From positions 1 to 16,668 of the forward strand of contig JASAON010001362.1 of assembly GCA_030849065.1 (NCBI GenBank): a stretch of DNA of 16,668 bases. The letters run 5' to 3'. The stretch comes from Jaenimonas drosophilae (Eukaryota; Euglenozoa; Kinetoplastea; Trypanosomatida; Trypanosomatidae). Positions 1 to 7,392 of this stretch are shown in pieces. The notes below the pieces were generated by a model, which saw only the letters and a program-made list of their open reading frames with translations, had not been told where the DNA came from and searched no databases. Numbering within the stretch: the stretch's first letter is position 1; each line of letters starts with the position of its first letter. A program made the translations under genes and the position numbers.

Positions 1-288
1 GCCAACAGGTCCTAGCATCGCTGCGTTGCCAGCGCCAGCGCCAGCCATGACGCTGTAAACAGAGTTGCCAGAGGAAGCAGAAACAAGAGATGACGCGAAT
101 GAAACTGGCGAAGTTGGTTTGGTAGCAGCTATGGCACCAGTGCAAAATAGCTGCAGAATGGTCACACCGTCTATAGAGGCGGTCACTGGCATTCCCGCGG
201 TGATGGACCCAACAACAGGGTGGGACGAAAGAAGAAGAGCTAGGAAGAGGGTGCATGCAACTCGCACAAATGGAATTCCCTTGAGCAT
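1..288 (-). CDS. 5' end of a secreted/receptor-like protein, possibly of the receptor-cyclase family (partial, runs off left edge)
   Basis: The frame is open for 96 codons from an ATG at 286-288 to the window edge, so the 3' part is missing. The first residues form a clear signal peptide: a Lys and an Arg near the start, then a Leu-rich core (TLFLALLLSS) ending near VVG/SIT at residues 26-29. The following segment is rich in Ala, Ser, Thr and Gly and ends in AAMLGPVG. This resembles the MAQIGPAG segment near the start of the ectodomain of the complete cyclase-like protein at 2587-6636, and the spacing from the signal peptide is similar. From this I infer an extracellular protein, probably of the same receptor family, but 96 residues are too few to be certain. 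The ATG is the first after a good pyrimidine tract and AG at 325-376, which fixes the start. It could also be an unrelated surface protein. Confidence 0.6.
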   Translation of the reverse strand, partial: MLKGIPFVRVACTLFLALLLSSHPVVGSITAGMPVTASIDGVTILQLFCTGAIAATKPTSPVSFASSLVSASSGNSVYSVMAGAGAGNAAMLGPVG

Positions 289-324
289 GGCGACCGTTTT
301 AATTCTGATGCGTACGTGAGATGA

Positions 325-376
325 TCTACAAGAAAACAGTCGTTTGACAGCGGAAAGAGGAAGAGGAAAAGAAGGA
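325..376 (-). promoter_or_regulatory. Predicted spliced-leader acceptor for the gene at 1-288
   Basis: On the minus strand a pyrimidine-rich tract at about 351-376 is followed by the first AG at plus positions 325-326. No ATG lies between this AG and the ATG at 288, giving a predicted 5' UTR of about 36 nt. The pattern is typical of kinetoplastid trans-splicing. The exact AG is inferred. Confidence 0.6.
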
Positions 377-1362
377 CGTAAGCCACACTCTTGGCATTGC
401 AATCTGCCAAAACACCAGTGCAACACTTGGTGTGCCACATGTGCAAAAAAAGGAGTATTGCGATATAGCATTCTATGACCTCCACTGTGTGTGTTACATA
501 GAGACAGGCGCATTCCAATGGAAAGTGAGCGGCAGAAGAATCGTCAACACAGTCTCTTGTCATCAAATTGAAATAATGTTAACATCAACGAAACCCACCA
601 CAAATAAATAATAATAGTAGAGAGTAGAGTCGAGCGAATTGTGACATCATCACACCGGTATTTTATAACACTGTATAAGTTTTGTGTCCCCACAGATACA
701 CATCTGACGACGCCTTCGATCAATAAAAAAACAGATCATGTTACTATGACATGCTCTTCACTCAATAGGTATGGTGTACTGAATCCGGTGGCCTCGTAAA
801 GCGCCACAATGAGGAAGCAGGATCGCGAGCAGTTGTCACATTTGTGGGATGCACTTGGAACGACACTCATTCACTCTATCCCGAGCGGTTAGAAGCTAGA
901 TATTCCACACGCAAGCATCGTTGTTTGGCTTTCTCACTCACCAAGGCGACGTGCTGCGCCACTATTCGATTCAATCAATCAGTAGCCAATTGTTGCAGTG
1001 AGAGGTGAACCAGTTTGTACTCCAGACGAATTCGCAAATGAGGAACGCTTAGAGTCAGACATGACGGTCAGCCAGTGAATAAGGTCGCTCTTGCTAGACG
1101 CACGCTCTGTGAGAGCAGATATGTGAAGGATACACAAGACGCTTATCCCACCATATTGCAGTTTCTCGCCTATCAGAAATACAAGGCGCATGAGTCCCTT
1201 ATGACTGCATGAAATGCGCAAAGATTACAAGCTATGCAGATCTACGAATGTTTGGCTGGTTCCATCCGTTGCTAATGACAATTGAGTCGCACAACATCGC
1301 AACAAACGATCCAAGCAGAGGGCCAGTACAATGCCATCCGCTCATCCCGGGGGTAGAAAATC
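377..1362. other. Intergenic region, no supported gene
   Basis: About 1 kb with no convincing coding sequence. Short open frames occur on both strands, but they lack recognisable domains. The minus-strand open frame at 979-1221 lies about where the ectodomain of the relic at 1363-1530 would continue, and it contains a hydrophobic stretch followed by YGGISV that faintly recalls the ligand-binding domain. I do not regard this as proven homology. The AT-rich part at about 590-760 looks like untranslated or spacer DNA. Confidence 0.5.
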
Positions 1363-1530
1363 TCAATTCACAAAGTACGCATAGCTCTTCACGCGCACAG
1401 GAGCCGCGGGGTACGCCACTGCTTCAGCCCTTACCAAAGTGCTCACAATGAGGAGCACTGCAGCGAGGATCTGCAGGGGGCTGTGACGCAGACGCATCAA
1501 CAGAGTGGATGTGGAGAGAGAAAGAATGCC
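1363..1530 (-). pseudogene. 5'-end relic of a receptor-cyclase-like gene
   Basis: An ATG at 1495-1497 opens a 44-codon frame ending at 1363. The first ~30 residues nearly match the signal peptide of the complete protein at 2587-6636 (MRLRHSPLQILAAV here, MRPRHSPLQFLAAV there, then IVSTLVRAEAV in both). The DNA match extends into the 5' leader: about 1401-1530 aligns with about 6537-6671 with only around ten differences, including bases upstream of the ATG. After about 10 residues of the mature part the similarity stops and a stop codon follows. What remains is the leader, signal peptide and a few codons, with no ectodomain. It is either a decayed gene or a short duplicated piece. A 44-aa secreted peptide is possible in principle but unlikely. 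Confidence 0.8.
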
Positions 1531-2586
1531 AAGGGCCAGGGAGATCGTCGTGTTCACGACGTAGAAATAACAAAGTCAGAAATTCTAATATGAGCGTTGA
1601 AGGTCTTCATTGGTCGCAAAGAGAGAGATGAAGATGGAGATACAGAAAATGGTGATGCACACACAACAGTTGCAGAATAGTGAAGAAGCAACGCCATTCA
1701 CGGTTATTGTGTGCTGCTATATTCCAATGAAGCATGAGATCAACTTCATATTTAATCCCAGATACTGAACGCACGGAAAATAATTTTCAATCTGTCGCGT
1801 CTCCAACTGCGCTGGCATACATGAAACCAACTACAAATTACTGAAACTGGTACAAAAAGCGCCAAACCGCACGGAAAATACACAAACACGATCTCACTTA
1901 CCTTTCATTTCACAACCCTTGGTCATCCAAAAAAAAACAAAAAAAAACAGGAGACATGATCGGGTACAAAAGAAAATGCAAAGTAGAATGTATCGCCAGC
2001 AAGAATACCCATGTCACAAATGAGTGAACAAATGAGCCACATCCTTTTGGCACAGAAACAGATACACCACAAAAGCTTTGAAAGGGAGGGATAGCATCCA
2101 ACAAGGATACCATGACGTGGAAGGAAACAAAGGTCCTACCCATGCAAAAGAACATGAACATTGGCAAAAATGACGTTCACAACAAAGCAATCACAACACT
2201 CACTACCAGCTTCTCAGTGACAACTAGCATAGAGGTCCAGAACTTATAAAATACAGTGCGAAGAGAATCCAAACTAAAGGTCTACGGGGAAAAGAAATCC
2301 CTGCAAAAAGGAAAAGGACGGAAATGGCTTACACAAAAGAACCGCAGGAAGAATACCTACACCCGAAAAAAAACGGTTGGAAAAAAACAAAAGTCGGTTC
2401 GTCCAAGGAAAACATCAGCGATGAGGAGCTAATCCACGTCGACAAACACAAAACAACTGAATACAGAAGTACGACTCTGCAAAGTTGAACGTAAACCACT
2501 AGCAAAAAAAATTGCCCCACCGAAAGAAGAAAAAAAACAATACGATGTAGTGCCCTGCACTTCAACCGTACTACGGGGCACAACAT
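1531..2586. other. Intergenic / UTR region between cyclase-like gene and relic, no supported gene
   Basis: This is probably the 3' UTR of the gene ending at 2587 plus spacer. The minus strand is pyrimidine-rich (several A runs on the plus strand, for example at 1929-1948 and 2367-2390), so minus-strand open frames translate as Phe/Leu/Val/Ser-rich hydrophobic peptides. One, at 1910-2161, starts with ATG and has 83 residues, but it has no recognisable motif. The other, at 2329-2586, lacks an ATG start. I treat both as composition effects. Confidence 0.5.
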
Positions 2587-5500
2587 TCAATCAGTCTTCG
2601 CGTATGAAAAATGACACAGACCAACACGCTTTGACCGCAATCCATATCGAGACTTTCGGACGCTGCCCATCCATCGAGAGTTCACAGAAGCCACGACATC
2701 TGTAGTACTCCAACCCTCCAGGCAACCTTCCACTGGTGTACCCCAGCTTCCACCCTGGGCTGAAGGGGTCCTGCTTACGTCTTCACTCCACACACCGTGG
2801 CTGCACTCCAGGAGTGCTCCCAGACGGCCACACACCGCACGACGCAGTGCTGCAGCATGTGCAGCGTCATCTGCATAGTCATCGCGGCTCACAGCAGGAA
2901 GTCCGAGGCACTGCGCGACAGCAGTCACGTAGGCCACGTCATGGCCTCGACAGCAGGAGGATAGGAACGCCGAAAAATGTCGCTCACATAATGCGCTCGC
3001 CGCGGCATCAGGTCGGTCCACGCCAGCCTCCAGTACTCGCAGCACATGTTCGTAGCTCCCTGTGCCAAGCGGTACCTCGGCGCGCTCTCCCGGGCTCTGC
3101 TGACGCACTGCAAACAGCTCAGTTGCTCCGCTGTGACAAAGTGTTGATGAGCCCAGAGGAACAACAATCACATCCTCAGCATCCACAATCTTCATGGCTC
3201 GTCGTGCATCGTCCGTTACAGTCACCTGCCATGCAACCCGGCTGCAGTACGCAGTGCACACAACGTCGTCAACAGCAGCACCACCCCACCGCATGCGGCT
3301 CTGTGATGTGGATGTGTCATCGCGCAAACACGCAGTCCCGCAGTGCACAGCAATGCGCAAACGAAGACCGCCACATCCAGGCGTACCACTTCCGCAGCCA
3401 AGTGCAGCATACGTCTCACTGAGGGATTCACCGTCAAGCGTGTTTATACAACATGCAGCAGCACAATCAAGCGCAACGCTTACACCCGCATCGGCACTAC
3501 TACACGCAATGATAAACAGTCCATCCACAGAATCCACTTCGTAGCAGCCATGGCGCACAATTGACTGGCGAACGCAGCGATGGTAGTCATCAACAATGCG
3601 AGACATCACTTCAGGTGCACTCACCCACAACGCACGGTACTGCGCAACGTCCACGCACACAAATGTCAGTGGTTGTGTCGTTTCCAGAGGGGGTGCACGC
3701 GATACATCCTGTGCCGCACACTGCAACGCAAGGTTTCCTTCCTGATGCCTCTCACGAGCGCGCAGCACAGACGACGCGTCACTGCCCCGGTGTCGCATGC
3801 AACACCCTGGCACAAGTGTCGCGCACCAGCGAAGAAGGCCAAACTTCACAAGGAGTAGGAACACAACAACCAAGACAGCAACACCAAGACAGGCACCGAG
3901 AACAATCATCAGTGTCTCAAGAGCAGCGTCATCGCTCGAGTCGCTGTGCTTCGATGCAACGGCAGGCGTCGAGTCACCCTCTCCTTCTTTCGCGGAAGAC
4001 GCACCCACAGCGGGATGAGCTGTCGTCGTGGTCGTCGTCGTCGTCGTCGTCGCTGGTGTCACGTCCGTTGGGTTACTGGATTCCGACACCTCGACGCAGT
4101 TGTCCACGGCACCACCAGCACCCACAGGTAAGAGTGCGTTAGGACTGTTGGTCACGTATGCCAAGCTCGGGGTCGCTGCCTGTTGTAAGACAGCTGTGGA
4201 TGGAGTCACAACACGAGTGTATGACCACACAGAAATGTCACGTGCCCCATAATTGTACAGGCATGTTGTGGCTGCTGCCGTCACATCCATGCATTGCTGT
4301 GAGAACGGTCCAAGCTCCAGTCCACCAACTGTCCACGAAACATTTCCGTACAGCATCCCCTGCATGTTCCCTGTTCCAGGATATCCGCCAGCACTTAGTT
4401 GATCATACAGCATCGCAGTCATATACGCACGTACAGCAGCGGGAGTCTGTAACTCCACAGGAACGCTCTGAAGGAACTGCTCAACGGTGGTCAATGGTGC
4501 AGAGGCAGCGGCAGTAGTCGGGTTCGATGCCGTGCCCGTCCATAGTGGCGCGTTGGTTGCAAACACAAAGCGATTTGTCACGGCAGCATCTGAGCTACCA
4601 AGCGCTGGTGCAAGCGACGAGTAGTACTTTGTGATGTCATCAAAAGATGCCAGAACATATGCATTCGGATGAGTCTGAAGGTACGTCACAAGCCCGGCAG
4701 CATCATCATCACCCATACCAATCACAAAAGTGTGTGTGCACGAAGCAGGAATGCTCGACCCGAGTCCAGCGGTTCCCTGGACAGTATGATCTGCAGTCAG
4801 ACTCATTCCAAACGTTGCAAGTGTCGTCGTCAACAGAGTCACAATAGCTGCAGATACAGAGGAGCTGGTCACGGTGGCACACACAACCGATGCATCTGTC
4901 ACAGTTGAACCCAAATACGATGCAAGGACGTACAGCTCCTGCTCCAGTGTAGGAAACAGGTACACAAGGTTCGCCTTCGACACGTGCGGCTGTGTTGTCT
5001 GAGGCATGTAGTCGAGCACCAAAGTGGTTGGCGCAGTCACGCCATCAGGCATCACACCCATCATGGAAGTCATTGCGTACGTGCTGCTGTGTGTAGAGAG
5101 TGCAGTCGTCATGGTGCTCACCGTGGAGGGTACGCAATAGCCACGGTAGGCATGAGCAGACACGTGCTGATACAGATCCACGTTGGACAGCCGCGTAATA
5201 ACATCATGTGTCTGACTACAAATAGATGCGATCATTGCGTTGTCTGTCGGTGCGAACCCAGCAACGTGGATCGCCAAAGGAGTTTGGATGAGCTGCTGGT
5301 AAGAAGTAATGGCAGCGATCTCATCTCCGGGTGGAATCAAGTTGGCACAGTTACCTAACGCGTACTGGTACAGCTCTCCATGAATGGCTGCCGTATCAAC
5401 TGTCACGCCATTCTTCACAAAGGTGTGGAACCAAATGTTGTTACCGCCATGATGGCATCCGCAGAGAATTCCTTGAGTAGATTCTGCAGTGGTGCATGTC

Positions 5501-6636
5501 GATAAACGTGGTGCATACGTGCCAATAAACAGGTCCGACACAACAAAGCTGCTCTGCGCAGCAAGCAAGGTCTTGAAGAAGGGTGTGCTGCTTCCAACCG
5601 AAGATCCCGTGTACATATTCAGTGCCTGCATCAAGGCTGTCCCAGAAACCCAACCAGCCATCATGAAGTTCTTCAGGCTCTGCGACATGCCGGCAGGGAA
5701 CGAGCTGCCTGCCTGCTTCACAAAGTCCACAGATGCAGTATACTCCGTCGCATCCACTCCAGGAACAGGCGCAGCCGTCACAAAGTTCTCAGCTGGCAGA
5801 AGTGGCGTACCCGCCACTAACTTTGCCAAGTAGACCATAAGAATGTCGTAGTGCATCTCAAATGTAGTTGCAATTGTTGCGTTCACCTGGATCAGTGTAG
5901 AGTCAGCAACAAGATTGGTGTTCCACGTCGATGTAATGGCTTCACCTTCTGTCATGCCGTATTGATACACAATACCAGGCTTCGCAGCAATCGCATTCGT
6001 GTAGTCAGAAGCACTGTAGGATTTTTGGCCCGAAACTGAAGCAATCGTGACCCCGTAAACGGAAGCAAGCTTCGAATAGAAGAGAGAAGCGCTGTATCCG
6101 ATGCCAATAGAAGCTATGCGGAACATCATCTGACTGAATGGAAACAAATCACGCCTAGCCAGAACTGCAAGAAGTGCAACAGCCTGCGCCTGCTCAGATG
6201 CCGTGGTCCAGTACACCTGCTGCATGTAGTTCAGAAAAACAGTGGTGCCACTATTGTCCACGCTCTGCGAGAGCGGTCCAAACACAACAAAAGTTGTTCC
6301 GTCCATGCCGTTGTCTCCGTAGATGCTGTACATCAGTGTGGTGCCCGCAGGTCCAATCTGGGCCATTGTGCTTGCTGAGCGTGAAAAGTAACTGTACGCG
6401 CTGAAACCGTTATTGGAAGCAACGCCAGTCACAACGGCAGAGTACGTCAGAGTTCCACCTGCCTGAGCTGGAACAGAAATTCCAATGGCATATGATGAAT
6501 ATGCAGGCATTTCGGTGGCATAGCTATCCACGTACACCGACGCCACGGAGTACGTAACTGCTTCAGCCCTTACCAAAGTGCTCACAATGAGGAACACTGC
6601 AGCGAGGAACTGCAGGGGGCTGTGTCGCGGGCGCAT
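2587..6636 (-). CDS. Receptor-type adenylate-cyclase-like protein with degenerate catalytic domain (1349 aa)
   Basis: The ATG at 6634-6636 is the first after the predicted splice acceptor. The open frame continues 94 codons upstream but has no other ATG. Residues 1-27 form a signal peptide. Residues ~28-850 form a large ectodomain of the periplasmic-binding-like type seen in trypanosomatid receptor cyclases. A Thr tract and acidic/Ser-rich stalk at ~855-900 are followed by one membrane span at ~907-932. A cyclase-like domain occupies ~985-1170. It keeps the family landmarks ALW and CYEV and the first metal Asp (D996). The usual K-T-x-G-D is D-S-V-D-G (1035-1039), so the purine-selecting Lys and the second metal Asp position are lost. 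The Asn/Arg pair of the transition state is also missing around 1121-1128 (AVDDVVCT). I infer no, or greatly altered, cyclase activity. Residues ~1170-1349 form a C-terminal domain shared with the gene at 15740-16668, ending in an HFSY motif. It probably sits in the plasma or flagellar membrane. Confidence 0.88.
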   Translation of the reverse strand: MRPRHSPLQFLAAVFLIVSTLVRAEAVTYSVASVYVDSYATEMPAYSSYAIGISVPAQAGGTLTYSAVVTGVASNNGFSAYSYFSRSASTMAQIGPAGTTLMYSIYGDNGMDGTTFVVFGPLSQSVDNSGTTVFLNYMQQVYWTTASEQAQAVALLAVLARRDLFPFSQMMFRIASIGIGYSASLFYSKLASVYGVTIASVSGQKSYSASDYTNAIAAKPGIVYQYGMTEGEAITSTWNTNLVADSTLIQVNATIATTFEMHYDILMVYLAKLVAGTPLLPAENFVTAAPVPGVDATEYTASVDFVKQAGSSFPAGMSQSLKNFMMAGWVSGTALMQALNMYTGSSVGSSTPFFKTLLAAQSSFVVSDLFIGTYAPRLSTCTTAESTQGILCGCHHGGNNIWFHTFVKNGVTVDTAAIHGELYQYALGNCANLIPPGDEIAAITSYQQLIQTPLAIHVAGFAPTDNAMIASICSQTHDVITRLSNVDLYQHVSAHAYRGYCVPSTVSTMTTALSTHSSTYAMTSMMGVMPDGVTAPTTLVLDYMPQTTQPHVSKANLVYLFPTLEQELYVLASYLGSTVTDASVVCATVTSSSVSAAIVTLLTTTLATFGMSLTADHTVQGTAGLGSSIPASCTHTFVIGMGDDDAAGLVTYLQTHPNAYVLASFDDITKYYSSLAPALGSSDAAVTNRFVFATNAPLWTGTASNPTTAAASAPLTTVEQFLQSVPVELQTPAAVRAYMTAMLYDQLSAGGYPGTGNMQGMLYGNVSWTVGGLELGPFSQQCMDVTAAATTCLYNYGARDISVWSYTRVVTPSTAVLQQAATPSLAYVTNSPNALLPVGAGGAVDNCVEVSESSNPTDVTPATTTTTTTTTTAHPAVGASSAKEGEGDSTPAVASKHSDSSDDAALETLMIVLGACLGVAVLVVVFLLLVKFGLLRWCATLVPGCCMRHRGSDASSVLRARERHQEGNLALQCAAQDVSRAPPLETTQPLTFVCVDVAQYRALWVSAPEVMSRIVDDYHRCVRQSIVRHGCYEVDSVDGLFIIACSSADAGVSVALDCAAACCINTLDGESLSETYAALGCGSGTPGCGGLRLRIAVHCGTACLRDDTSTSQSRMRWGGAAVDDVVCTAYCSRVAWQVTVTDDARRAMKIVDAEDVIVVPLGSSTLCHSGATELFAVRQQSPGERAEVPLGTGSYEHVLRVLEAGVDRPDAAASALCERHFSAFLSSCCRGHDVAYVTAVAQCLGLPAVSRDDYADDAAHAAALRRAVCGRLGALLECSHGVWSEDVSRTPSAQGGSWGTPVEGCLEGWSTTDVVASVNSRWMGSVRKSRYGLRSKRVGLCHFSYAKTD
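4021..4053. repeat. (TCG)n / (ACG)n trinucleotide tract coding for poly-Thr
   Basis: A near-perfect triplet repeat on the plus strand, read as ACG/ACC/ACA Thr codons on the minus strand. It encodes ten Thr in a row at about residues 862-872 of the cyclase-like protein, just before the membrane span. The likely role is an extended, possibly O-glycosylated stalk. Its length may vary between alleles. Confidence 0.85.
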
Positions 6637-6746
6637 CAACAGAGTGGATGTGGAGGGAGAAAGGAATGCCACGAGGGGGGATACCGAATGGATGAATGTA
6701 GAAAGATGAGCAACGTACAAGAATACTACGTGATGGTGGGAGGTCT

Positions 6747-6790
6747 CTACAATGAAAGTAAGAGTTGTTGATATTGGTAGTGGTAATGAT
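6747..6790 (-). promoter_or_regulatory. Predicted spliced-leader acceptor for the 1349-aa receptor gene
   Basis: A pyrimidine-rich stretch on the minus strand ends with the first AG at plus 6747-6748. No ATG lies between it and the ATG at 6636, so the predicted 5' UTR is about 110 nt. A second pyrimidine-rich stretch at 6645-6665 lies closer to the ATG but offers no AG. Confidence 0.45.
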
Positions 6791-7392
6791 GAATGCAGGT
6801 GAAGGAGAGCTGTGATCTTGTCAAAATGGATCGCAAAAGTCAATGCTCCAGCATGAGGATCGTTAAAATCAAAAATCTTGAAGGAAATAGTTTCGCTTAA
6901 TAGGGAGGCGGTGGCCAATAAGCACAGTGCTCATGGAACTCAGCAAGAAGTGATACTTCACTTGTGCTGCATAGAATTCCAGAGATTGCTACATGACGCA
7001 CAGTAGGCGAAGCAGCATCGTATTCTTCTCTAATATGAGGCCACATTCGGTCGTTCATGTGTGTGTGTGGGGGGGGGAGCACACCCCACCAGAGACACAG
7101 GTCGCACAACAGCAAAAATCAGTGGGACTGAGTAACCTTATTGTATTTTGCGAGGTCTGTTCGCAATCACAGACAATAGCGTTACCTCTGGACACCTATA
7201 CATTTTTCACTGCCAGTCACCGAAACCAAAACAAGCCGTGTGGCATGCACCGATTCAGCTACAGCGACAACAATCGTGGAAAAGAAAAACAGGAGTACAT
7301 AAATCAGCTCTCCGATGCTAGCTCTGTTTGGTATCAAACAGACAAAGTTATATCACTCGTGTTTCTTAGGACTCCACACATCATACGTGCAA
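6791..7392. other. Intergenic region with GT repeat and G run, no supported gene
   Basis: Spacer between the SGNH-type gene and the cyclase-like gene, covering the 3' UTR of the former. It contains a (GT)5 tract at 7059-7068 running directly into nine G at 7069-7077, which is a C run on the transcribed-sense strand. Open frames on the plus strand here have no recognisable content. Confidence 0.5.

Noticed and set aside
240..566. 108-codon frame on the minus strand
   Set aside because: It overlaps the signal-peptide gene at 1-288 in another frame and runs through its splice acceptor. It has no supporting features.
1910..2161. Hydrophobic 83-aa ATG-started frame on the minus strand
   Set aside because: It sits in pyrimidine-rich UTR/spacer, which automatically yields Phe/Leu-rich peptides. 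There are no motifs and no clear family, so it stays a weak possibility only.
2736..3422. 228-codon open frame on the plus strand
   Set aside because: It lies antisense to the cyclase-like domain, whose protein is clearly homologous to a known family. The translation is His/Gln/Arg-rich with no motif.
6637..6918. 94-residue N-terminal extension of the receptor protein
   Set aside because: It begins at TTG, has no ATG, spans the predicted splice acceptor, and would bury the signal peptide.
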